Origin: GCA-003244245 sp035997545
GTDB taxonomy: Bacteria > Actinomycetota > Actinomycetes > Mycobacteriales > Pseudonocardiaceae
Length of the DNA: 32,694 nucleotides
Direction of reading: 5' to 3'
NCBI GenBank assembly: GCA_035997545.1
Contig: DASYIL010000116.1
Coordinates: forward strand, 1 to 32,694
The position numbers and the translations under genes are program-made. Under the pieces are notes generated by a model that did no database searches, was not told where the DNA came from, and saw nothing but the letters and a program-made list of their open reading frames with translations. This document shows positions 22,791-30,093 of this stretch, piece by piece. How positions within the stretch are numbered: position 1 is the first letter of the stretch; each line of letters opens with the position of its first letter.

Positions 22791-23678
22791 ATGGACCAGT
22801 CCTCGGTCGGACGCTATCCGGGTGCAGCCCTACCGGCGTCCTACTTCATGGTGGGCAGCTCGTCGTTCAGCGAGTTCCTCGCCGCGGCCTCACCCAACCT
22901 GTTGCCCGGCCACCGGGTGACCGGTGCCCCCGGTACCGCTGTGCAGGGTGGCGCTGCACCGTCGGGCGCTGGGCCGCTCATCCCGCATGGGACCACCATC
23001 GTGGCGGTCACCTTCCACGGTGGGGTGCTCATCGCCGGGGACCGCCGAGCGACGGCCGGCAACTTCATCGCCCAGCGCGACATAGAGAAGGTGTTCGTCG
23101 TCGATGACTACTCCGCGGTGGGCATCGCAGGGACGGCCGGTGTCGCTGTGGAGCTGGTGCGGTTGTTCGCCGTCGAGCTGCAGCACTATGAGAAGATCGA
23201 GGGGGTATCGCTGACCCTGGACGGCAAGGCGAATAAGCTGGCGGGCATGGTCCGGGGCAACTTCCAGGCCGCCATGCAGGGGCTCGCGGTGGTGCCGCTG
23301 TTCGTGGGCTACGACGTCGATACGACCGACCCGAGTCGAGCTGGTCGCATTGTCTCTTACGATGTCGTCGGCGGCCGCTACGACGAGACGGTCGGTTACC
23401 ACTCGGTGGGCTCGGGTTCGTTGTTTGCCCGCTCATCGTTGAAGAAGCTGCACGACCCGATGATGGACGCCGAGGCCGCTGTCCGGGTTGCCATGGAGGC
23501 GCTCTACGACGCCGCCGACGATGACAGCGCGACCGGTGGTCCGGACCCCGTCCGCCAGATCTACCCGGTGGTGGTCACCATCACCGCATCGGATGGGGCC
23601 GTCAAGCTCGCCGACGAGCAGGTCGGTCAGGTCACTGACGCCGTGGTGGAGGCCCGCAAGCGCAAACCCGGAGGCTGA
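22791..23678 (+). CDS. prcB: 20S proteasome beta subunit
   Basis: PrcB forms the inner catalytic rings of the 20S proteasome. The 295-aa precursor has a 67-residue propeptide that is removed before the catalytic T68 (PHG-TTIVAVTF). Other active-site features are D84-region AGDRRATAGN and the conserved Lys in DIEKVFVVDD, with GSGSLFARSSLKKLH and YDAADDDSATGGPD later. The length matches mycobacterial PrcB (291 aa). A weak ribosome site AGGAG (22773-22777) lies 13 nt before ATG 22791. It follows pup by 96 bp; unusually, prcA is 144 bp away. Confidence 0.96.
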   Translation: MDQSSVGRYPGAALPASYFMVGSSSFSEFLAAASPNLLPGHRVTGAPGTAVQGGAAPSGAGPLIPHGTTIVAVTFHGGVLIAGDRRATAGNFIAQRDIEKVFVVDDYSAVGIAGTAGVAVELVRLFAVELQHYEKIEGVSLTLDGKANKLAGMVRGNFQAAMQGLAVVPLFVGYDVDTTDPSRAGRIVSYDVVGGRYDETVGYHSVGSGSLFARSSLKKLHDPMMDAEAAVRVAMEALYDAADDDSATGGPDPVRQIYPVVVTITASDGAVKLADEQVGQVTDAVVEARKRKPGG

Positions 23679-23721
23679 CACCGAACCTGTAGATCACCCC
23701 GGGTAACGCCGAACCTGCCCA

Positions 23722-23778
23722 ACTCGAAAGATCTCGAAAGACACTGCCCAATTCGAAGATGTTTGGCCGACTCGAAAG
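23722..23778 (+). repeat. Repeated TCGAA(A)G motifs in the prcB-prcA gap
   Basis: Four direct copies of a/ctcgaa(a)g occur at about 23722, 23732, 23752 and 23770. A second small repeat, ccgaacctg, occurs at about 23683 and 23709. They lie wholly within the 144-bp intergenic region. They do not pair into a LexA-type palindrome. Confidence 0.55.
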
Positions 23779-23822
23779 CATTCGGGTTCCCGCCGAACCG
23801 TCACTACCCAGGAGCTCCCGCT

Positions 23823-24632
23823 GTGACGATGCCGTTCTACGCCTCGGTCGAGCAGATCATGCGCGACCGCTCGGAGCTCGCCCGCAAGGGCATCGCCCGA
23901 GGTCGCGGCGTGGTGGTGCTCAGCTACTCACGTGGGGTGCTGTTCGTCGCCGAGAACCTGTCCACCGCGCTGCACAAGATCTCGGAGATCTACGACCGGA
24001 TCGGCTTCGCCGCCGTCGGACGCTACAACGAGTACGAGAACCTCCGGCAGGCCGGGATCCGCCACGCCGACGTCCGCGGCTACTCTTATGACAGGCGTGA
24101 CGTGACCGGCCGTGCCCTGGCCAATGCCTATGCGCAGACCCTTGGGACGATCTTCTCGGAGCAGCAGAAGCCCTTCGAGGTGGAGCTGTGCGTCGCCGAG
24201 GTGGGCGCCGACCAGGATTCCGATCAGCTCTACCACCTGACTTACGACGGCTCGATCGCTGACGATCCCGACTTCGTCGTGATGGGCGGCCAGGCCGAGG
24301 TCATCTCCACGGCGCTCAAGGAGTCCTTCCGGCAAGACATGGACACCGCCGCGGCGGTCGGCGCTGCAGTAGCTGCCCTGAGCTCGGTCTCCACCAGCGT
24401 CAACGGGGCTGGCCAGCGCATCCTGGGAGTCGGCCAGCTCGAGGTCGCGGTGTTGGACCGGTCCCGGCCGCGCCGTGCCTTCCGCCGGATCACCGGAGCG
24501 GCGTTGACCGCGCTGCTTCCCGGCACCGACACGTCAACGGGCGATGCCTCGGCTGCCGACACCCCGGCATTGACGGACGCCGACGGCACCAACGGCGGGA
24601 CGGCCGACGGGCCCAGCCGCGACCCCAGTTGA
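23823..24632 (+). CDS. prcA: 20S proteasome alpha subunit
   Basis: PrcA forms the outer gating rings of the proteasome and docks Mpa. The 269-aa product starts at GTG 23823 (or ATG 23829), with AGGAG 8 nt upstream at 23810-23814; an in-frame upstream ATG at 23763 lies among intergenic repeats and is rejected. The start TMPFYASVEQIMRDRSELARKGIARG and the later GYSYDRRDVTGRALANAYAQTLGTIF (landmarks at about residues 100-125) are typical. The alpha fold ends near RRAFRRITGAALTALL. A 35-residue tail rich in Thr, Asp, Ala and Gly follows. Mycobacterial PrcA is about 248 aa, so the tail is longer than usual. Confidence 0.95.
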   Translation: MTMPFYASVEQIMRDRSELARKGIARGRGVVVLSYSRGVLFVAENLSTALHKISEIYDRIGFAAVGRYNEYENLRQAGIRHADVRGYSYDRRDVTGRALANAYAQTLGTIFSEQQKPFEVELCVAEVGADQDSDQLYHLTYDGSIADDPDFVVMGGQAEVISTALKESFRQDMDTAAAVGAAVAALSSVSTSVNGAGQRILGVGQLEVAVLDRSRPRRAFRRITGAALTALLPGTDTSTGDASAADTPALTDADGTNGGTADGPSRDPS

Positions 24633-24715
24633 GCTCCCACGCTACTCGGCGCAACCAGTTCAGTACTAGCGCAGCCTAAGTGAGCCCGTACGGACGGCCT
24701 GCAGGATGGCTCCGA

Positions 24716-24727
24716 CAGCCTAGGCTG
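24716..24727. promoter_or_regulatory. 12-bp palindrome over the pafA -10 element
   Basis: CAGCCTAGGCTG is perfectly self-complementary and contains the -10 hexamer TAGGCT (24721-24726). This hexamer is 7 nt before ATG 24734, the leaderless pattern. A protein bound here would block the promoter. Confidence 0.5.
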
Positions 24728-24733
24728 GGAGGC

Positions 24734-26092
24734 ATGCAGCGGCGGATCTTCGGCATCGAGACTGAGTTCGGGGTCACCTGCACCTTCCACGGCCAGCGTC
24801 GGCTGTCGCCGGACGAGGTCGCCCGTTACCTGTTCCGACGGGTGGTCTCGTGGGGGCGCTCGTCGAACGTCTTCCTGCGCAACGGGTCCCGGCTGTACCT
24901 CGACGTGGGGTCACACCCGGAGTACGCCACCGCGGAGTGCGACAACCTGGCCCAGCTGGTGACCCACGACAAGGCTGGCGAGCGGATCCTCGAGGACCTC
25001 CTGGTGGACGCCGAGCGGCGGCTGGCCGATGAGGGTATCGGCGGGGACATCTTCCTGTTCAAGAACAACACCGACTCTGCGGGTAACTCCTACGGCTGCC
25101 ACGAAAACTATCTGGTGGCTCGTGCGGGGGAGTTCTCCCGAATCGCCGACGTGCTGTTGCCCTTCCTGGTCACCCGTCAGTTGGTGTGTGGTGCGGGCAA
25201 GGTGCTGCAGACACCGCGCGGCGCGGTGTACTGCCTGTCGCAGCGGGCTGAGCACATCTGGGAGGGCGTCTCCTCGGCGACCACCCGCTCCCGCCCGATC
25301 ATCAACACCCGGGATGAGCCGCACGCTGACGCCGAGCGGTATCGCCGCCTGCACGTGATCGTCGGCGACTCGAACATGTCCGAAGTGACTACCTTGCTCA
25401 AGGTAGGCACCGCCAACCTGGTCTTGGAGATGGTGGAGGAGGGAGTCGCGTTCCGCGACTTCACCCTGGACAACCCGATCCGGGCGATCCGCGAGATCAG
25501 CCATGACCTCACCGGCCGGCGCGGCGTGCGGCTGGCCGGCGGCCGTGAGGCCTCTGCGCTAGACATCCAGCGGGAGTACTACACGCGCGCTGCGGAGCAC
25601 GTCGCCCGCCGCGGATCCGACCCACTGACCGACCGGGTGCTGGAGCTGTGGGACCGCACCCTGGGCGCCGTCGAGCAGGAGGACCTCAGCCTGATCGACC
25701 GCGAGATCGACTGGGCGATCAAGCACCGGTTGGTGGAGCGGTACCGCGCCAAGCACCGGATGGACCTGTCCAACGCACGGATCGCTCAGCTGGACCTCGC
25801 CTACCACGACATCCGCCGTGGTCGGGGGCTGTTCGACCTGCTGCAGCGCAAGGCGCTGGTCGACCGGGTCACCGACGACGGCGAGATCGAGGCGGCCAAG
25901 GACACCCCACCAGCCACCACCCGAGCGAAGCTGCGCGGGGACTTCATCGCCGCCGCCCAGGCCGCGGGCCGCGACTTCACCGTCGACTGGGTACACCTCA
26001 AGCTCAACGACCAAGCGCAGCGCACCGTCCTGTGCAAGGACCCGTTCCGCTGCGTCGACGAGCGCGTGGAGAGGCTCATAGCGTCGCTATGA
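24734..26092 (+). CDS. pafA: Pup--protein ligase
   Basis: PafA activates the C-terminal Glu of deamidated Pup and links it to substrate lysines. From ATG 24734 the product is 452 aa, the same length as mycobacterial PafA. The glutamine-synthetase-like active site shows E9/E11 in FGIETEFG, catalytic D57 in LYLDVGSHPEY, INTRDEPHADAERY, and HVIVGDSNMSEVTTLLKVG. It lacks the long insert seen in Dop. The in-frame ATG at 24680 would add 18 residues not expected for the family. It is separated from pafB by an intergenic palindrome. Confidence 0.97.
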   Translation: MQRRIFGIETEFGVTCTFHGQRRLSPDEVARYLFRRVVSWGRSSNVFLRNGSRLYLDVGSHPEYATAECDNLAQLVTHDKAGERILEDLLVDAERRLADEGIGGDIFLFKNNTDSAGNSYGCHENYLVARAGEFSRIADVLLPFLVTRQLVCGAGKVLQTPRGAVYCLSQRAEHIWEGVSSATTRSRPIINTRDEPHADAERYRRLHVIVGDSNMSEVTTLLKVGTANLVLEMVEEGVAFRDFTLDNPIRAIREISHDLTGRRGVRLAGGREASALDIQREYYTRAAEHVARRGSDPLTDRVLELWDRTLGAVEQEDLSLIDREIDWAIKHRLVERYRAKHRMDLSNARIAQLDLAYHDIRRGRGLFDLLQRKALVDRVTDDGEIEAAKDTPPATTRAKLRGDFIAAAQAAGRDFTVDWVHLKLNDQAQRTVLCKDPFRCVDERVERLIASL

Positions 26093-26096
26093 GCCG

Positions 26097-26151
26097 CGTG
26101 AGTGGCCCTAGCTTGTTGCCGGCGAGCCGGCACTCTGCATCGCCACTCACG
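26097..26151. repeat. Dispersed palindrome CGTGAGTGGC...GCCACTCACG, copy 2
   Basis: A 10-bp outer stem (26097-26106/26142-26151) encloses an inner hairpin TGCCGGC/GCCGGCA (26117-26132). It starts 5 bp after the pafA stop and probably also terminates transcription. The ends match the copy at 15930-15971. Confidence 0.7.
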
Positions 26152-26160
26152 GGTCAGCCG

Positions 26161-26166
26161 TAGGCT
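26161..26166 (+). promoter_or_regulatory. -10 element TAGGCT of pafB, leaderless
   Basis: TAGGCT is followed by gcaccc (6 nt) and GTG 26173. The hexamer is identical to that of pafA and of the PAC2 gene. Confidence 0.5.
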
Positions 26167-26172
26167 GCACCC

Positions 26173-27147
26173 GTGTCTGCTGCCCGCGCCGAGCGCTTGG
26201 TCAACCTAGTGCTCTGCCTGCTGTCCAGCCGGCAGTACCTACCCGCCGAACGGATCCGGCGGATCGTGCCCGGCTACGCCGAGGCCCCGTCCGACGAGGC
26301 GTTCTTCAGAATGTTTGAGCGGGACAAAGCTGAGCTACGCGAACTGGGCGTCCCCCTGGAGACCGGCCGCACCCCCGGGTTCGACGCCGGTGAGGGCTAC
26401 CGCATCACGCGCCGGGACTACGAGCTACCCGACATCGACCTCGAACCCGACGAAGCCGCCGCAGTCGCGCTGGCTGCCCGGCTGTGGGATTCCCCACAGC
26501 TGGCCGGGGCCGCACACGGGGCGCTGCTCAAACTGCGCGCCGCTGGAGTGGAGGTGGACACCCCGCCGTCGGTGGCCGTCGAGCCACGAGTGCGGGCCGT
26601 CGAGCCGGCGCTGGCCCCGCTGATCTCGGCCGTCCAGGCCGGGCAGATCGTGACGTTCTCGCACCGCAAGCATCCTGCGGCCGAGGCTGCGGCGCGCACC
26701 CTCGAGCCGTGGGGGGTGGTGTCCTGGCGGGGCCGCTGGTACGCGGTGGGACACGACCGGGACCGGGAGGCGACCCGCTGCTTCCGGGTCTCCCGGATCG
26801 TCGGCCCGGTGCGCACCGTCGGCGCCTCGGGCGCGGTACAGCGGCCAGCGGGGATAGATCTGCTGAAGATCGTGGCGGGTTCCGCGGAACCACCGCCGGT
26901 GGCGCACACCGCCCGGCTGTGGCTGGCCGACGGCCGCGCGCACGGCCTGCGCAGGCACGCGACGGTGCTGGGCAGGATGACCGTGGATGGGGTGAGCGGT
27001 GACCTCGTTGCGGTGCAGCTGCCGGGCTACGACGTCGCCGCACGGTGGATCGCCGGGCTCGGGCCGGATGCAGTGGTCGTCGAGCCCGCGGAACTGGCCG
27101 ACTGTGTGCGGGTCCGGCTGCTAGCGGCCGCAGGGAGCGCGAGCTGA
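26173..27147 (+). CDS. pafB: WYL-domain regulator PafB
   Basis: PafB with PafC activates the LexA-independent DNA-damage response by binding RNA polymerase at RecA-NDp promoters (established in mycobacteria). The 324-aa protein has an N-terminal winged helix-turn-helix (about 1-80, RAERLVNLVLCLLSSRQYLPAERI), then a WYL domain around 150-220 (GQIVTFSHRKH, then RGRWYAVGHDRDREATRCFRVSRI), and a C-terminal WCX-like extension. The pafB stop overlaps the pafC start by 1 nt (TGATG). A matching promoter lies upstream of pup in this window. Confidence 0.94.
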   Translation: MSAARAERLVNLVLCLLSSRQYLPAERIRRIVPGYAEAPSDEAFFRMFERDKAELRELGVPLETGRTPGFDAGEGYRITRRDYELPDIDLEPDEAAAVALAARLWDSPQLAGAAHGALLKLRAAGVEVDTPPSVAVEPRVRAVEPALAPLISAVQAGQIVTFSHRKHPAAEAAARTLEPWGVVSWRGRWYAVGHDRDREATRCFRVSRIVGPVRTVGASGAVQRPAGIDLLKIVAGSAEPPPVAHTARLWLADGRAHGLRRHATVLGRMTVDGVSGDLVAVQLPGYDVAARWIAGLGPDAVVVEPAELADCVRVRLLAAAGSAS

Positions 27148-28109
27148 TGGAGGGGGTCGCTGAGCGGTTGCCCCGGCTGCTGGCCCTGGTGCCCTACCTG
27201 CTGGCTCGGCCCGGTGTGCCGATCGAGGAGGTGGCCGACGACTTCGCGGTCACTGCCCGGCAGCTGCGCCGTGACCTGGAGCTGCTGTGGATGTGCGGGT
27301 TGCCCGGCTATGGGCCCGGTGACCTGATCGACCTGTCTTTCGAGGGCGACACCGTGACCGTCACTTTCGACGCCGGGATGCGCCGCCCGCTGCGACTGTC
27401 CGGCGCGGAGGCAACCGCGCTGGTGGTGGCGTTGCGGGCGCTGGCCGAGACGCCCGGCGTGGTCGACGCCGGAGCGGTGCGCCGGGCCCTGGCCAAGATC
27501 GAGGCCGCTGCCGGGCAGGCCGACGGTGTGGTAGTCGGGCTGGCCACCCGGGAAGAGGCCGCGCTGGCCGCTGTACGCGACGCCCTGGACCGCCGCCACG
27601 CGCTGAGGATCCGCTACTACACCGCGTCCCGCGACACCGTGGGGGAGCGCACTGTGGACCCGATGCGGCTGCTCTTGCTGGAAGGGCACAGTTACCTGGA
27701 GGCGTGGTGCCGCAGCGCCGAGGGGGTGCGGCTGTTTCGGCTGGACCGCATAGAGCACGTCGCGACCTTGGAAGAGCCGGCCGCGCCACCACCGCACGCC
27801 CGCCCCACCGACGTGTCGGCCGGGCTGTTCCGCGCGCAGCCCGACCAGCAGGTCGCGGTGCTCACACTCGCTGCGGACGCTCGCTGGGTCGCCGAGTATT
27901 ACCCGGTAGAGGAGCTGACCGAGGGCGAGGGGGGAGCAGCGACCGTGCGAATGCGGTATGCCGACATCGGTTGGATGGTGCGTCTGGTGTTGGGGCTGGG
28001 TGCCGACGTGGTTGTCCGGGAGCCCGCTGAGCTGGCTGTGGCGGTAGCGCAGCGGGCCTACGCGGCGGTGCACAGATCCAGTCACCTGCCAGCCGGCGAG
28101 CTGGGCTAA
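27147..28109 (+). CDS. pafC: WYL-domain regulator PafC
   Basis: PafC is the partner of PafB. The 320-aa product starts at ATG 27147 inside TGATG, so the pair is translationally coupled. It repeats the PafB layout: a helix-turn-helix at about 1-60 (EEVADDFAVTARQLRRDLELL), a WYL domain at about 140-210 (LRIRYYTASRDTVGERTVDP, then GHSYLEAWCRSAEGVRLFRLDRI), and a C-terminal extension. The two proteins arose by duplication. A longer in-frame start at 27045 lies inside pafB and is rejected. Confidence 0.94.
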   Translation: MEGVAERLPRLLALVPYLLARPGVPIEEVADDFAVTARQLRRDLELLWMCGLPGYGPGDLIDLSFEGDTVTVTFDAGMRRPLRLSGAEATALVVALRALAETPGVVDAGAVRRALAKIEAAAGQADGVVVGLATREEAALAAVRDALDRRHALRIRYYTASRDTVGERTVDPMRLLLLEGHSYLEAWCRSAEGVRLFRLDRIEHVATLEEPAAPPPHARPTDVSAGLFRAQPDQQVAVLTLAADARWVAEYYPVEELTEGEGGAATVRMRYADIGWMVRLVLGLGADVVVREPAELAVAVAQRAYAAVHRSSHLPAGELG

Positions 28110-28112
28110 CGT
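28107..28112 (+). promoter_or_regulatory. -10 element TAACGT for the small membrane gene, leaderless
   Basis: TAACGT overlaps the pafC stop (TAA) and lies 7 nt before GTG 28120. This could give tat genes expression independent of pafBC. Confidence 0.45.
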
Positions 28113-28119
28113 CACCGCT

Positions 28120-28344
28120 GTGCCCTATCTGATCAGTGCACTGGCGGTCGCCGCCGGCGCCGTCGTGCTCATGGCGCTGCTGGTGCGGCTGGCCTGCTCA
28201 ACCCGCGGGCTAGCCCGGACCACCCGCTCCAGCGGGGCCAGACTCGCGGACCGCCGCGGCCCGCTGACCGCCCGGATTGCGGCGCTGCAGGTGGAGCTGG
28301 CCAAGCAGCGCCGCGCCCGCAACGAGGAGGGTTCCGGCGCGTAG
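28120..28344 (+). CDS. Small single-span membrane protein, unknown function
   Basis: This 74-aa protein has one hydrophobic segment at about residues 4-25 (ISALAVAAGAVVLMALLVRL) and a basic, Arg-rich cytoplasmic-type tail ending in a short coiled-coil-like helix (ARIAALQVELAKQRR). I recall similar short proteins between pafC and tatA in related actinobacteria, but I know no function. It sits 10 bp after pafC and 37 bp before tatA, so it may be co-transcribed with the Tat genes. Confidence 0.75.
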   Translation: MPYLISALAVAAGAVVLMALLVRLACSTRGLARTTRSSGARLADRRGPLTARIAALQVELAKQRRARNEEGSGA

Positions 28345-28381
28345 CATCAACCCTGCACGAGAAGCGAGAGAGGAGGCCCAC

Positions 28382-28645
28382 ATGGGCATTCCGTCAGGCT
28401 GGGAGCTGATAGTGCTCTTGGGCGTGCTGGTTCTGCTGTTCGGTTCGACCAAGCTGCCGACGGCCGCCCGAGCCATCGGGCAGTCCATGCGCATCTTCAA
28501 GGCCGAAACCAAGGGCATGCGCTCGGAGGACGAGGCGACTTCGCAGCCCCCCCGGCACCAGTCCCCTCAGCAGACGCTGCCACCGTCGGGCCCCGCCGCA
28601 ACTCCGGTCGAGGAGCCCCAGCGGCACAACGACACCATTCGCTGA
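28382..28645 (+). CDS. tatA: Twin-arginine translocase subunit TatA
   Basis: TatA forms the oligomeric part of the Tat pore for folded proteins. The 87-aa protein has one membrane helix (about 6-20), the conserved F20-G21 hinge followed by STKLP, and an amphipathic helix (AARAIGQSMRIFKAETKGM). A variable Pro/Gln-rich tail follows. ATG 28382 is preceded by GAGGAGG. tatC follows after 15 bp. Confidence 0.95.
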   Translation: MGIPSGWELIVLLGVLVLLFGSTKLPTAARAIGQSMRIFKAETKGMRSEDEATSQPPRHQSPQQTLPPSGPAATPVEEPQRHNDTIR

Positions 28646-28660
28646 CGACGAGGATCGCCG

Positions 28661-29614
28661 ATGCGTTTCCCGGGTGGGCGTTTCCTCGCTGGGTCGGGCC
28701 GCCGACGCAAGGCCAACCCGGATGGCTCCATGACCCTCATGGAGCACCTGTACGAGCTGCGCACCCGGTTGTTCATCGCGCTGTGCGCGATCGCGCTCGG
28801 CGGCGTCCTCGGGTTCGTCTGGTGGGGGGTGTCCCCGTTCGGCCTGCCCAGCCTTGGTGATCTGCTCACCCGTCCGTACTGCGGCCTGCCAGAGACGTTG
28901 CGGCTGACCCCGAACCGTGGCCGGTGCCAGTTGCTGCAGACCAGCCCGTTCGAGGTGTTCACCCTCCGAATGCAGGTGGGCATGGCGGCGGGTGCGGTGT
29001 TCACCGCCCCCATCTGGGTTTACCAGGTGTGGGCCTTCATCACACCCGGCCTCTACGCCAAGGAACGCAAGTTCGCCGTCACCTTCGTCGGCGCAGCCAG
29101 CGTGCTGTTCGCCGCAGGCGCGGTACTCGCCTACTACGTGGTGCCTGCTGGCTTGTCCTTCCTGGCGAACCTGGGCGCCGGGCAGTTCATCACCGCACTG
29201 ACCGGCCAGGCCTATGTCGGCTTCCTGCTGACCATGCTGGCTGTCTTCGGCCTGACCTTCGAGCTGCCTCTGCTGGTGGTGATGCTCAACCGGGTCGGGG
29301 TGCTGCCGTATGAGAAGCTCCAGCGCTGGCAGCGCGGCATCTTGTTCGGGCTGTTCGTACTGGCCGCGGTCGCCACCCCGGGCAACGACCCGATCTCCAT
29401 GCTCGCGCTGGCCGGCGCTCTGGTCGTGCTGTTCGAGGCGTCGGTGCTGATCGCTCGGGCCCACGACCGCGCCGTGGCGCGGCGGCGCGCCGAACAGGGC
29501 TGGGATGACCTCGACCCCGATGAGCCCTCTCCGCTGAATCATCAGGTGGAGCCCATGGGGTCGGATGACGCAGCGAAGAACGACGCCGCACCTCACTACA
29601 ACGACGCCACCTAA
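28661..29614 (+). CDS. tatC: Twin-arginine translocase subunit TatC
   Basis: TatC is the signal-peptide receptor of the Tat system. The 317-aa protein has the conserved N-terminal EHLYELRTRL, six membrane segments between about residues 38 and 265, SPFEVFTLRMQVG in the middle, and GLTFELPLLVVMLNRVGV. The tail is acidic and hydrophilic. It belongs with tatA; no tatB is in the window. pafBC-tatA-tatC-helY is a conserved actinobacterial order. Confidence 0.96.
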   Translation: MRFPGGRFLAGSGRRRKANPDGSMTLMEHLYELRTRLFIALCAIALGGVLGFVWWGVSPFGLPSLGDLLTRPYCGLPETLRLTPNRGRCQLLQTSPFEVFTLRMQVGMAAGAVFTAPIWVYQVWAFITPGLYAKERKFAVTFVGAASVLFAAGAVLAYYVVPAGLSFLANLGAGQFITALTGQAYVGFLLTMLAVFGLTFELPLLVVMLNRVGVLPYEKLQRWQRGILFGLFVLAAVATPGNDPISMLALAGALVVLFEASVLIARAHDRAVARRRAEQGWDDLDPDEPSPLNHQVEPMGSDDAAKNDAAPHYNDAT

Positions 29615-29651
29615 GCCGCCGCGCTATTCACAATCCGTAGGATTCGGAGCC

Positions 29652-30084
29652 GTGCGTGTCACGCTGATTGTCAACCCGCATTCCGGTCGCGGTGCGGCGG
29701 CCTGGCGGTGCTTGCCGAGCTCGCCGCACTGACCCCGCGGCGGGCTCCGGGTGCACGCCGGGGGCACCGAGATGGACCTGGAGGCGATCCTTGGTCGCGG
29801 TCGGCAACGGCGGTGGGTTGCGGATCTGCCCGGATGCCACGCTGGGCGACGGCCTGCTCGACGTGATTGTCATCGCCGCGGTGACCAGACGCCGGCTGCT
29901 GCGGGTCGTCCGTCGGCTACGGGTCGGCGGCCACATCGACGAGCCGGAGGTGACCGTTCTGCCGGCCGCGACCGTGCGCATCGACGGCGACGGCGGCTGG
30001 CCCGTCTACGCCGACGGCGAACTGCAGGGCACCCTGCCGGTGGCCGTGCACTGCGAACCCGGCGCACTCACCGTCGTCGCCTAG
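29652..30084 (+). pseudogene. Diacylglycerol kinase-family gene with large internal deletion
   Basis: The start is GTG 29652, 8 nt after TAGGAT. It begins RVTLIVNPHSGRGAAA, the typical first motif of DagK/YegS-type lipid kinases, then runs into a stop after about 26 codons. A second frame (about 29795-30084) gives the C-terminal part: LVAVGNGGGLRICPDATLGDGLLDVIV and a final VYADGELQGTLPV (landmarks only). The catalytic GGDGT region is missing. The whole remnant is 433 bp against about 900 bp for an intact gene. Kinases of this family often sit between tatC and the helicase in actinobacteria, so this is decay in place. Confidence 0.8.
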
Positions 30085-30087
30085 CCT
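30082..30087 (+). promoter_or_regulatory. -10 element TAGCCT of helY, leaderless
   Basis: TAGCCT overlaps the stop codon of the kinase remnant and is followed by gagacg (6 nt) and GTG 30094. Confidence 0.45.
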
Positions 30088-30093
30088 GAGACG

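Noticed and set aside
23722..23778. LexA (SOS) box in the prcB-prcA gap
   Set aside because: The TCGAA motifs are direct repeats without the facing GTTCGA half-site needed for an actinobacterial SOS box.
28394..29596. 400-codon minus-strand frame opposite tatA/tatC
   Set aside because: No recognisable motif, and it is fully antisense to two well-identified genes.
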